From Phascolarctobacterium sp. (lineage in GTDB: Bacteria; Bacillota; Negativicutes; Acidaminococcales; Acidaminococcaceae): a DNA stretch of 19,395 bases. A program made the position numbers and the translations under genes. Shown piece after piece: positions 13,277 through 19,395 of this stretch (positions are counted from its first letter, which is position 1; the number at the start of each line of letters is the position of its first letter). Where the stretch lies: the NCBI GenBank assembly GCA_019417125.1, contig DXVZ01000167.1:1-19395 (forward strand). Reading direction: 5' to 3'. The notes below the pieces were generated by a model. That model was given only the letters and a program-made list of their open reading frames with translations, made no database searches and was not told where the DNA came from.

Positions 13277-13603
13277 TTATTTATCTATTACTTCGCCACA
13301 TTTTTTGCAGGCTCTTACGAAGCTGCCGGAAACTTCAACTTTTTTAATACGGGTCGGTTTCTGGCAGTGCGGGCAAACGAGCATAACTTTTGCGGAAGCC
13401 ATCGGAGCTTCTTTAACGATAATGCCGCCCTGCGGGTTGCTCTGAGTCGGTTTAGTGTGACGTTTTACTTTATTAATGCCTTCAACGACAACTTTGGATT
13501 TTTTCGGCATAGCCAGGATAATTTTGCCTTCCTTGCCTTTGTCCTTACCGGACAGTACCAAAACTTTGTCGCCTTTTTTGACGTGCATTTTAGCTGCTGT
13601 CAT
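13277..13603 (-). CDS. rplX: 50S ribosomal protein L24
   Basis: L24 (uL24), 108 residues, initiates large-subunit assembly and sits at the tunnel exit. The KOW motif region is KKGDKVLVLSGKDKGKEGKII. The C-terminal half carries two CxxC pairs (CPHC and CKKC), suggesting a zinc knuckle seen in many Firmicute L24 proteins. The ATG at 13601-13603 has AAGGAGG 10 nt upstream. A second in-frame ATG five codons on is possible but further from the ribosome site. Confidence 0.97.
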   Translation of the reverse strand: MTAAKMHVKKGDKVLVLSGKDKGKEGKIILAMPKKSKVVVEGINKVKRHTKPTQSNPQGGIIVKEAPMASAKVMLVCPHCQKPTRIKKVEVSGSFVRACKKCGEVIDK

Positions 13604-13640
13604 TTCAGGTACACCTCCTTATGTGCGGTCATCAAATTTC

Positions 13641-14009
13641 TTACAGCACTTCAGGTGCCAGAGAAATGATTTTCATAAAGTCTTTTTCACGGAGTTCGCG
13701 GGCAACAGGCCCGAAGATGCGGGTTCCGCGCGGAGTTTTGTCGTCTTTGATTACTACTGCCGCATTTTCGTCAAAACGGATATAAGAACCATCCGGACGG
13801 CGGACACCCTTAGCTGAACGAACAACAACTGCCTTTACAACGTCACCTTTTTTTACAACGCCACCGGGTGATGCATCTTTTACAGCACACACGATTACGT
13901 CGCCAATATTAGCATATTTACGGTAGGAACCGCCCAATACGCGGATGCACATAACTTTCTTAGCGCCGGTGTTGTCGCCGACATTAAGAATAGTCTGTTG
14001 TTGGATCAT
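13641..14009 (-). CDS. rplN: 50S ribosomal protein L14
   Basis: L14 (uL14), 122 residues, forms part of an intersubunit bridge and is the target of the silencing factor RsfS in other bacteria. It begins MIQQQTILNVGDNTGAKKVMCIRVLGG and contains DASPGGVVKKGDVVKAVVVR and PRGTRIFGPVARELREKDFMKIISLAPEVL, matching the family across its length. It is the first gene of the spc part, 43 nt after rpsQ. Confidence 0.98.
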   Translation of the reverse strand: MIQQQTILNVGDNTGAKKVMCIRVLGGSYRKYANIGDVIVCAVKDASPGGVVKKGDVVKAVVVRSAKGVRRPDGSYIRFDENAAVVIKDDKTPRGTRIFGPVARELREKDFMKIISLAPEVL

Positions 14010-14052
14010 GGTTTTACCTCCCTTGCCAATTAGTTAAATCGGCAGATTTCAA

Positions 14053-14313
14053 TTATTTTGCACGCTCTAAAATTTCAATAACACGCCAGCATTTATCTTT
14101 GGAAAGCGGGCGGGTCTGCATAATTTGGACGGTATCGCCAATATGCGCTTCGTTATTTTCATCATGAGCCTTGAATTTGATAGTATGTTTTACGCCTTTA
14201 CCGTAAACCGGATGTTTAACAAAACGTTCAATGGCAACTACGACAGTTTTCTGCATTTTGTCGCTTACAACTTTACCGATACGGGTAACACGTGCGTTTC
14301 TTTCTTCGGTCAC
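14053..14313 (-). CDS. rpsQ: 30S ribosomal protein S17
   Basis: S17 (uS17), 86 residues, is an OB-fold protein that binds 16S rRNA in the body of the small subunit. It contains GKVVSDKMQKTVVVAIERFVKHPVYGK and ENNEAHIGDTVQIMQTRPLSKDKCWRVIEILERAK. The start is GTG (14311-14313) with a GGAGG upstream. It ends the S10 part of the cluster. Confidence 0.98.
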   Translation of the reverse strand: MTEERNARVTRIGKVVSDKMQKTVVVAIERFVKHPVYGKGVKHTIKFKAHDENNEAHIGDTVQIMQTRPLSKDKCWRVIEILERAK

Positions 14314-14350
14314 GACTTGTTTCCTCCTTATTTCATACTTTCAAACACAC

Positions 14351-14545
14351 TCAGGCGTTTAACTCACGCTGGCGCTGAATGGTTTTAATACGGGCAATGG
14401 ACTTTTTAATTTCGTGAATTTTCATCGGGTTTTCACATTGTCCGGTTGCCATTTGAAAACGCAGGTTGAAGAGTTCTTTTTTTAAACCTGCCAGCTTATT
14501 GTCTAATTCAGCAGCAGACATTTCACGGATTTCTGCGGTTTTCAT
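14351..14545 (-). CDS. rpmC: 50S ribosomal protein L29
   Basis: L29 (uL29), 64 residues, is a two-helix protein at the tunnel exit that contributes to trigger factor and signal recognition particle docking. It reads MKTAEIREMSAAELDNKLAGLKKELFNLRFQ at the start and has the ENPMKIHEIKKSIARIKTI helix. The start ATG shares its A with the rplP stop (TAATG), so translation is likely coupled. Confidence 0.97.
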   Translation of the reverse strand: MKTAEIREMSAAELDNKLAGLKKELFNLRFQMATGQCENPMKIHEIKKSIARIKTIQRQRELNA

Positions 14546-14997
14546 TAAGCTTCACCACCCTTTTCCTGTGCGGCAGCTTCAGCTTCTTGCTGTGCGCGGG
14601 TCACAAATTTAGTCTTAATCGGCAGTTTGTGGCTAGCAAGACGCATAGCTTCTTTAGCAACTTCTTCAGATACGCCGTTCATTTCAAACATTACACGGCC
14701 GGGTTTAACAACTGCTACCCAGTATTCCGGGGAACCTTTACCACTACCCATACGGGTTTCAGCCGGTTTTGCGGTAATCGGTTTATCAGGGAAAATCTGA
14801 ATCCATACCTGGCCGCCACGTTTGATATAACGGGTCATAGCAATACGGGCTGCTTCAATCTGGCGGTTGGTGATCCAAGCTGGTTCAAGTGCAACCAGGC
14901 CGTAATCGCCATGGGCAATTTTATTGCCGCGCATTGCACGGCCGGTCATACGGCCTCTGTGCTGTTTACGATGTTTAACTCTCTTCGGTAATAACAT
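14545..14997 (-). CDS. rplP: 50S ribosomal protein L16
   Basis: L16 (uL16), 150 residues, lies near the peptidyl transferase centre and the A-site tRNA. It begins MLLPKRVKHRKQHRGRMTGRA and has the PDKPITAKPAETRMGSGKGSPEYWVAVVKPGRVMFE core. The C-terminus has a short Ala/Gln/Glu-rich extension beyond the usual end (about 144 residues), which is common variation. It starts 4 nt after the rpsC stop and overlaps rpmC. Confidence 0.98.
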   Translation of the reverse strand: MLLPKRVKHRKQHRGRMTGRAMRGNKIAHGDYGLVALEPAWITNRQIEAARIAMTRYIKRGGQVWIQIFPDKPITAKPAETRMGSGKGSPEYWVAVVKPGRVMFEMNGVSEEVAKEAMRLASHKLPIKTKFVTRAQQEAEAAAQEKGGEA

Positions 14998-15001
14998 TAA
15001 C

Positions 15002-15670
15002 TTATGCCTCCTTCGCCGGAGCAGCTTTTGCTACTTCTTTACTTTCAGGAAGGACTTCGCCTTTATAAATCCATACTTTTACGCCGATACGGCCGTAAGT
15101 AGTATGTGCTTCTGCGGTTCCATAATCGATGTCAGCACGCAGAGTGTGCAGAGGAATGCTTCCTTCACGATAGCTTTCGCTGCGGGCAATTTCAGCACCG
15201 CCAAGACGGCCGCTAACCTGTACTTTAATACCTTTCGCACCCATACGCATTGTACGGCCTACGCACTGTTTCATAGCGCGGCGGAAAGCGATACGGCGTT
15301 CGAGCTGAGAAGCGATGTTTTCTGCAACAAGGGTTGCGTCCATATCCGGGGTTTTAACCTCAACGATATTGATGTCGATTACGCTGTCAGTCATTTTCTT
15401 CAAATCGTTTTTAAGCAATTCGATGTTGCTGCCCTGACGGCCAATAACCATACCGGGTTTAGCGGTGTGGATGGAGATGCGTGCTCTGTTGGAAGCACGT
15501 TCGATTTCTACTTTAGAAATACCGGACAAGAACAGTTTATCTTTAATAAATTCACGGATTTTAATATCTTCCAATAAGTATTTTTCATAGTCTCTGTCGG
15601 CATACCATTTGGAATCCCAACCTTTAATGATGCCTACGCGCAGACCATGCGGATTAACTTTTTGACCCAC
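15002..15670 (-). CDS. rpsC: 30S ribosomal protein S3
   Basis: S3 (uS3), 222 residues, lies at the mRNA entry tunnel and has helicase-related function with S4 and S5. It begins MGQKVNPHGLRVGIIKGWDSKWYA. The type 2 KH domain includes the GRQG loop at residues 77-80. The C-terminal domain has MRMGAKGIKVQVSGRLGGAEIARSE and GVKVWIYKGEVLP. The start is GTG (15668-15670). Confidence 0.98.
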   Translation of the reverse strand: MGQKVNPHGLRVGIIKGWDSKWYADRDYEKYLLEDIKIREFIKDKLFLSGISKVEIERASNRARISIHTAKPGMVIGRQGSNIELLKNDLKKMTDSVIDINIVEVKTPDMDATLVAENIASQLERRIAFRRAMKQCVGRTMRMGAKGIKVQVSGRLGGAEIARSESYREGSIPLHTLRADIDYGTAEAHTTYGRIGVKVWIYKGEVLPESKEVAKAAPAKEA

Positions 15671-15696
15671 TATTGTTTCCCTCCTTCTTCGGGATA

Positions 15697-16029
15697 TTAT
15701 TTTTCTTTAACTGCTACGGTTACGTGGCTGGAGCGTTTCAAAATTTTAAACGCTTGTCCGCGGGAACGCGGATGAATTCTCTTCATGGTAGGACCCTGAT
15801 CCACAAAGCAGGTGGATACTACGAGTTCGTCTACATTCATGTCGAAGTTATGCTCTGCGTTAGCTACTGCGCTACGCAGTACCTTCTCGATTACCTCAGA
15901 CCCAACTTTAGGGGTATGTTTGAGGATCGCGAATGCTTCACCCACGGATTTGCCGCGGATAAGGTTAATCACGATGCGCAGTTTGCGCGGCGCGATACGA
16001 ACATATTTTGCAACAGCTTTTGCTTCCAT
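15697..16029 (-). CDS. rplV: 50S ribosomal protein L22
   Basis: L22 (uL22), 110 residues, has an extended hairpin lining the exit tunnel, where macrolide resistance mutations occur in other species. It begins MEAKAVAKYVRIAPRKLRIVINLIRGK and ends with the hairpin region RIHPRSRGQAFKILKRSSHVTVAVKEK. No insertion or deletion in the hairpin is evident. It follows rpsS by 20 nt. Confidence 0.98.
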   Translation of the reverse strand: MEAKAVAKYVRIAPRKLRIVINLIRGKSVGEAFAILKHTPKVGSEVIEKVLRSAVANAEHNFDMNVDELVVSTCFVDQGPTMKRIHPRSRGQAFKILKRSSHVTVAVKEK

Positions 16030-16049
16030 GCTATCTGCCCCCTTTCCCC

Positions 16050-16325
16050 TTATTTTAAAGCCGTACTTTTATCGGCATGACCTTTGTAAGTACGGGTGGG
16101 AGCAAATTCTCCCAATTTATGGCCAACCATATCTTCGGTAATGAATACAGGCACATGTTTACGGCCGTCATGAACGGCAATAGTATGTCCTAAAAATTCC
16201 GGAAGAATAGTGGAGCTGCGAGACCAGGTCTTTACAACTTTTTTATCGTTAGAAGCGTTCATGGCTTCAATCTTCTTCAGAAGACTTTCATGCACATAAG
16301 GTCCTTTTTTGATTGATCTGGACAC
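16050..16325 (-). CDS. rpsS: 30S ribosomal protein S19
   Basis: S19 (uS19), 91 residues, sits in the small-subunit head next to S13. It begins MSRSIKKGPYVHESLLKKI and contains KVVKTWSRSSTILPEFLGHTIAVHDGRKHVPVFITEDMVGHKLGEFAPTRTYKGH, the full family signature. The start is GTG (16323-16325) after AAGGAGG. It follows rplB by 30 nt. Confidence 0.98.
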   Translation of the reverse strand: MSRSIKKGPYVHESLLKKIEAMNASNDKKVVKTWSRSSTILPEFLGHTIAVHDGRKHVPVFITEDMVGHKLGEFAPTRTYKGHADKSTALK

Positions 16326-16355
16326 TATTTGGGCCTCCTTTCTTTAACCTGCTAA

Positions 16356-17186
16356 TTATTTCGTTCTGCGTTTTACAATCAGCTTGCTGGAAGCTTTTTT
16401 CTGCTTGCGGGTACGGGTACCGAAAGCACATTTGCCCCAAGGAGTAACAGGGCGTTTGCGGCCGACAGGAGAATGGCCTTCGCCACCGCCATGCGGATGG
16501 TCGTTCGGGTTCATTACTACGCCGCGGTTTGCAGGACGGATGCCGAGCCAACGGTTACGGCCGGCTTTACCAATAGTGATGTTTTCAAAGTCGATATTGC
16601 CAACCTGGCCGATAGTAGCGCGGCAGTTGATGTGAACTTTGCGGATTTCGCCGGAAGGAAGGCGGAGCAGTGCATAGTCGCCTTCTTTTGCCATCAGCTG
16701 AGCGGAGGAACCAGCGCTGCGTGCCAGCTGGCCGCCTTTGCCGATTTTAAGTTCAACATTGTGCACAGTGGTGCCAAGCGGAATATTTTTCAGCGGCAGG
16801 CAGTTGCCGATTTTGATATCAGCTTCAGCGCCGCTTTCAATCATGTCGCCTACTTTCAAATCAAGCGGTGCGATGATGTAGCGTTTTTCGCCGTCAACAT
16901 AGTTTACAAGAGCTATGCGAGCATTGCGGTTAGGATCGTATTCGATAGTAGCAACGCGGGCAGGAATACCGTCTTTAGTGCGTTTGAAATCGATAACACG
17001 ATACAGTCTTTTAACGCCGCCGCCTTTATGGCGAACGGTCATTTTGCCGGTGTTGTTGCGTCCAGCATGTTTCTGAAGTTTCTCAACAAGAGGACGGTAC
17101 GGCTTATCTGTCGTAATCTCTTCGAAGGTAGACACTGTAATGAAGCGTCTCGAAGGAGAATACGGATTAAAGCTTTTAATAGCCAT
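16356..17186 (-). CDS. rplB: 50S ribosomal protein L2
   Basis: L2 (uL2), 276 residues, is among the most conserved large-subunit proteins and is needed for subunit joining and peptidyl transferase activity. It begins MAIKSFNPYSPSRRFITV. The C-terminal segment MNPNDHPHGGGEGHSPVGRKRPVTPWG includes the conserved histidine region placed near the catalytic centre, followed by a basic tail. The ATG follows GGAGG. Confidence 0.98.
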   Translation of the reverse strand: MAIKSFNPYSPSRRFITVSTFEEITTDKPYRPLVEKLQKHAGRNNTGKMTVRHKGGGVKRLYRVIDFKRTKDGIPARVATIEYDPNRNARIALVNYVDGEKRYIIAPLDLKVGDMIESGAEADIKIGNCLPLKNIPLGTTVHNVELKIGKGGQLARSAGSSAQLMAKEGDYALLRLPSGEIRKVHINCRATIGQVGNIDFENITIGKAGRNRWLGIRPANRGVVMNPNDHPHGGGEGHSPVGRKRPVTPWGKCAFGTRTRKQKKASSKLIVKRRTK

Positions 17187-17213
17187 TTAATTTTACCTCC
17201 TTATTACGTTAAA

Positions 17214-17504
17214 TTACATTCCTTCGAAAATTTGAATCGTATTGCCTTCAGCCAGCTTCACGATAGCTTTCTTATAATCGGAACGTTTGCCAACGTATCT
17301 GCCCATGCGTTTAGTTTTGCCAAGTACGCGCACGGTGTTTACTTTTTCAACTTTTACGTTAAAAATTTTCTCTACCGCTTGTCTGATTTCAGTTTTATTA
17401 GCAGTAAGAGGCACTTTAAAGGTATATTTGTTGTCCTGCATCATCATGGAAGTTTTTTCAGTGATTACAGGGCGGATTAACAAATCGCGAGGATTGGTTG
17501 CCAT
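17214..17504 (-). CDS. rplW: 50S ribosomal protein L23
   Basis: L23 (uL23), 96 residues, is the tunnel-exit docking site for trigger factor and SRP. It contains DLLIRPVITEKTSMMMQDNKYTFKVPLTANKTEIRQAVEKIFNVKVEKVNT. The start ATG shares its A with the rplD stop (TAATG). The AGGAGG lies in the last codons of rplD, so the two are probably translationally coupled. Confidence 0.98.
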   Translation of the reverse strand: MATNPRDLLIRPVITEKTSMMMQDNKYTFKVPLTANKTEIRQAVEKIFNVKVEKVNTVRVLGKTKRMGRYVGKRSDYKKAIVKLAEGNTIQIFEGM

Positions 17505-18133
17505 TATGCGAGCACCTCCTCAATTCTGGCAATAGCGTCTTTAGCCAGGAATACTTTATTGTTGTTGAGCAAATCAAAGCAGTTCAGGCAGCCGTTGGAA
17601 AGCGCGGTTACTTTCGGCATGTTGCGGGAAGAAAGCTCTACGTTTTCGTTCTCGCCGTTAGTAATGATGAGCGCTTTTTTGTCGGCAGCATCGAATGCTG
17701 CAAGCATTGCTACAACGTTTTTGGTTTTCGGTGCATCAAATGCAAGGCCGTCAACCACAACCATTTCACCGGCAGCAACTTTTGCGCTCAGTGCGCAGCG
17801 GATTGCCAGGCGGCGAGCCTTACGAGGCATTTTTTTGTCATAGCTGCGGGGCTGCGGGCCAAATACGGTGCCGCCGCCTACCCACAGAGGAGAACGGGTA
17901 GAACCGCTGCGTGCACGACCGGTGCCTTTTTGTTTCCAAGGCTTACGTCCGCCGCCGCGAACCAAGCCGCGGGTTTTAGTAGCAGCAGTGCCCTGGCGCT
18001 GATTAGCGTGCTGCATAACAACTGCTTGGTGTACTACAGCTTCGTTAAATTCTACGCCAAACACATCTTCATTTAATTCTATTTCTTCACCGGTAGGTTG
18101 ACCGGAGATATTATATACTGATAACTTCGGCAT
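17504..18133 (-). CDS. rplD: 50S ribosomal protein L4
   Basis: L4 (uL4), 209 residues, has a globular domain and a loop reaching into the exit tunnel (KTRGLVRGGGRKPWKQKGTGRARSGSTRSPLWVGGG). In Escherichia coli L4 also represses the S10 operon; that mechanism is not established in Firmicutes. I choose the ATG at 18131-18133 (MPKLSVYN), 9 nt after GGAGG. The in-frame ATG at 18142 overlaps the ribosome site itself. Confidence 0.98.
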   Translation of the reverse strand: MPKLSVYNISGQPTGEEIELNEDVFGVEFNEAVVHQAVVMQHANQRQGTAATKTRGLVRGGGRKPWKQKGTGRARSGSTRSPLWVGGGTVFGPQPRSYDKKMPRKARRLAIRCALSAKVAAGEMVVVDGLAFDAPKTKNVVAMLAAFDAADKKALIITNGENENVELSSRNMPKVTALSNGCLNCFDLLNNNKVFLAKDAIARIEEVLA

Positions 18134-18165
18134 TAGAAGCATCCTCCTTTCTTTCGCTTATGTTC

Positions 18166-18810
18166 TTATTTCTTATTGGGTTTTACGGTTTCTTTAACTA
18201 CAACGAAAGAACCGGCAGCTCCCGGAATGGAACCTTTAACCAGAATAAGATTGCGTTCAGCGTCAACTTTAGCAACAGTCAGGCGTTGAACGGTTACTTG
18301 AGCATTACCCATACGTCCAGGCAGTTTTTTGCCTTTAATTACACGACCGCCAGGACCGGAGTACATGGGACCCATGGAGCCAGGTTCACGATGGGATTTA
18401 GAACCGTGTTTCATAGGGCCACGAGCGAAATTGTGGCGTTTAATAGTACCTGCAAAACCTTTACCGCGGGAAATACCAGTTGCGTCAACCAGTTCGCCGG
18501 CAGCAAAAATGTCGCAGGAAATTTTATCGCCTACTGCAAATTCAGAAGGAGCAGACAAACGTAATTCTTTGACAAATTTTACAGGTGCAACGCCTGCTTT
18601 GTCAAAATGGCCCTTCATCGGTTTCGTGGTATGTTTTTCTTTTACTTCGCCGAAGCCAAGCTGTACAGCGTTATAGCCGTCTTTTTCTTCGGTTTTGTTT
18701 TGAATGACAACGCAGGGACCGGCTTCAATTACAGTAACCGGAATCAATCTGCCGTCAGCTTCAAAAATCTGAGTCATACCGATTTTTTTACCTAAGATTC
18801 CTTTAGCCAT
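18166..18810 (-). CDS. rplC: 50S ribosomal protein L3
   Basis: L3 (uL3), 214 residues, is an early assembly protein with a loop reaching towards the peptidyl transferase centre. It begins AKGILGKKIGMTQIF and has the loop ISRGKGFAGTIKRHNFARGPMKHGSKSHREPGSMG and VIKGKKLPGRMGN. The glutamine that is methylated in Escherichia coli L3 is not evident in this loop. It follows rpsJ by 15 nt. Confidence 0.98.
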   Translation of the reverse strand: MAKGILGKKIGMTQIFEADGRLIPVTVIEAGPCVVIQNKTEEKDGYNAVQLGFGEVKEKHTTKPMKGHFDKAGVAPVKFVKELRLSAPSEFAVGDKISCDIFAAGELVDATGISRGKGFAGTIKRHNFARGPMKHGSKSHREPGSMGPMYSGPGGRVIKGKKLPGRMGNAQVTVQRLTVAKVDAERNLILVKGSIPGAAGSFVVVKETVKPNKK

Positions 18811-18825
18811 TCTCGCACCTCCTCC

Positions 18826-19137
18826 TTACAGTTTAATCTCGATATCCACGCCGGCAGGAAGATCAAGACGCATCAAAGAATCAACGGTCTTCGCAGTCGG
18901 TTCCAGAATGTCTACAAGGCGTTTGTGAGTACGCATTTCAAACTGCTCACGGGAATCCTTGTTAACATGAGGGGAACGCAGAATCGTATAGATATTTTTT
19001 TCGGTAGGAAGCGGAATCGGGCCGGAAACCTGAGCACCGGTACGTTTCGCAGTTTCCACGATTTTGGCAGCACTCTGGTCAAGTGCTTTGTGGTCATACG
19101 CTTTAAGGCGTATTCTGATTTTCTGTGATTTCGACAT
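18826..19137 (-). CDS. rpsJ: 30S ribosomal protein S10
   Basis: S10 (uS10/NusE), 103 residues, lies in the small-subunit head and also binds NusB and NusG in antitermination and transcription-translation coupling. It begins KSQKIRIRLKAYDHKALDQSAAKIVETAKRTGAQVSGPIPLPTEK and contains SPHVNKDSREQFEMRTHKRLVDI. It is the first gene of the cluster and is preceded by a structured leader with two small hairpins. AGGAGG lies about 9 nt before the ATG. Confidence 0.98.
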   Translation of the reverse strand: MSKSQKIRIRLKAYDHKALDQSAAKIVETAKRTGAQVSGPIPLPTEKNIYTILRSPHVNKDSREQFEMRTHKRLVDILEPTAKTVDSLMRLDLPAGVDIEIKL

Positions 19138-19140
19138 TAA

Positions 19141-19240
19141 AACATTTCCTCCTAATCGCCCAGTTTCTAAGAACGGACATACTCCGTGAAAATCTCCCTG
19201 TCTAAACAGGCAAGCAACCTCTCACATCATCGCAGGGCCA
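19141..19240 (-). promoter_or_regulatory. Structured 5' leader of rpsJ (candidate S10 leader)
   Basis: Between the tuf terminator and rpsJ the minus-strand RNA can form two compact hairpins: CCTGT-TTAG-ACAGG (19197-19210) and ACGGA-GTATG-TCCGT (19173-19187). They are followed by the rpsJ ribosome site (AGGAGG, 19147-19152). GAGAGGTTGC just upstream resembles sequence I recall from Firmicute rpsJ leaders. Predicted S10 leader RNAs exist in the literature, but I cannot run a covariance model. I see no clear -35/-10 pair in this stretch, so the operon promoter may be further upstream, or transcription may read through from tuf. Confidence 0.5.
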
Positions 19241-19286
19241 TACAAACAAACATAACAATATGAGGGGCATATTTTAGCCCCTCATA
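19241..19286 (-). terminator. Hairpin terminator after tuf
   Basis: A 10-bp stem, TATGAGGGGC paired with GCCCCTCATA (19259-19268 and 19277-19286), encloses an 8-nt loop. It is followed on the minus strand by T-rich sequence (19241-19258, TTGTTATGTTTGTTTG) rather than a pure T run. It probably ends most tuf transcription, with some readthrough into rpsJ possible. Confidence 0.75.
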
Positions 19287-19321
19287 ACGGGATCTAATTA
19301 TTAATTGGGATCCTTATAAAA

Positions 19322-19395
19322 TTATTTTTCTTCGATAGCAGTAACAACACCAGCGCCAACGGTACGGCCGCCTTCGCGGATTGCAAAACGCAGGC
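19322..19395 (-). CDS. tuf: Elongation factor Tu, 3' end (partial)
   Basis: The last 24 codons of a minus-strand gene that runs off the right edge. They translate as LRFAIREGGRTVGAGVVTAIEEK then TAA, the highly conserved C-terminus of EF-Tu domain III. EF-Tu delivers aminoacyl-tRNA to the ribosome as a GTP complex. Its location just upstream of rpsJ is the usual end of the str operon (rpsL-rpsG-fusA-tuf), whose other genes would lie beyond the window. Confidence 0.96.
   Translation of the reverse strand, partial: LRFAIREGGRTVGAGVVTAIEEK

Noticed and set aside
12842..13669. Open frame of 275 codons on the plus strand opposite rplE and rplX
   Set aside because: It is antisense to highly conserved genes and has no domain or ribosome site.
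16473..17480. Long open frame (335 codons) on the plus strand across rplB and rplW
   Set aside because: It runs across two certain ribosomal protein genes and their intergenic gap, and has no recognisable domain. It is an antisense artefact.
1..19395. Search for CRISPR arrays, insertion sequences, prophage genes, toxin-antitoxin pairs, tRNA or rRNA genes
   Set aside because: I saw no regularly spaced repeats, transposase or integrase frames, or RNA gene signatures. The region looks like a stable core-genome segment.

Overview
The window is almost entirely housekeeping. About 14.5 kb (4829-19137) is one tightly packed minus-strand ribosomal protein supercluster in the S10-spc-alpha order, preceded by the 3' end of tuf and followed by a strong terminator. 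The remaining 4.7 kb holds seven genes, also all on the minus strand. Organism: a Firmicute (Bacillota), most likely a Negativicute resembling Acidaminococcaceae/Phascolarctobacterium. This rests on the Firmicute-type gene order, the zinc (C+) forms of S14 and L36, the zinc-lid adenylate kinase, strong AGGAGG ribosome binding sites at nearly every gene, frequent GTG/TTG starts, and a DUF3793-flavodoxin pair typical of anaerobic Firmicutes. The class is an inference, not proven by the sequence.

Layout in transcription order (right to left): tuf 3' end, a hairpin terminator, a structured 5' leader, then rpsJ-rplC-rplD-rplW-rplB-rpsS-rplV-rpsC-rplP-rpmC-rpsQ (S10 part), rplN-rplX-rplE-rpsN-rpsH-rplF-rplR-rpsE-rpmD-rplO-secY (spc part), adk-infA-rpmJ-rpsM-rpsK-rpsD-rpoA-rplQ (alpha part), and a terminator. 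No map (methionine aminopeptidase) gene lies between adk and infA, where many Firmicutes have it. rpsD lies inside the alpha part. The cluster ends after rplQ, without the ecf/truA/rplM/rpsI genes that often follow. Most gaps are 0-40 nt, and several stop/start pairs overlap as TAATG, which suggests translational coupling.

After the supercluster come four short units. A cyclophilin-type peptidyl-prolyl isomerase is coupled to a GIY-YIG (UPF0213) protein. A cold-shock protein has its own promoter and terminator. A secreted class 3 lipase with an unassigned C-terminal domain is coupled to a family 4 (Fe-S) uracil-DNA glycosylase. Last is a DUF3793 protein with a short flavodoxin. Each unit has a recognisable promoter and most have hairpin terminators. 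A further promoter reads leftwards out of the window at 7-34.

I found no convincing new system. The points most worth checking are at the left end: a DtxR/IdeR-like operator and a long inverted repeat upstream of DUF3793-flavodoxin, with the predicted -35 box inside the loop of the neighbouring terminator. Next are the structured rpsJ leader and the C-terminal domain of the lipase. No stretch longer than 300 bases lacks a gene. No tRNA, rRNA, CRISPR array, insertion sequence or prophage gene was seen.
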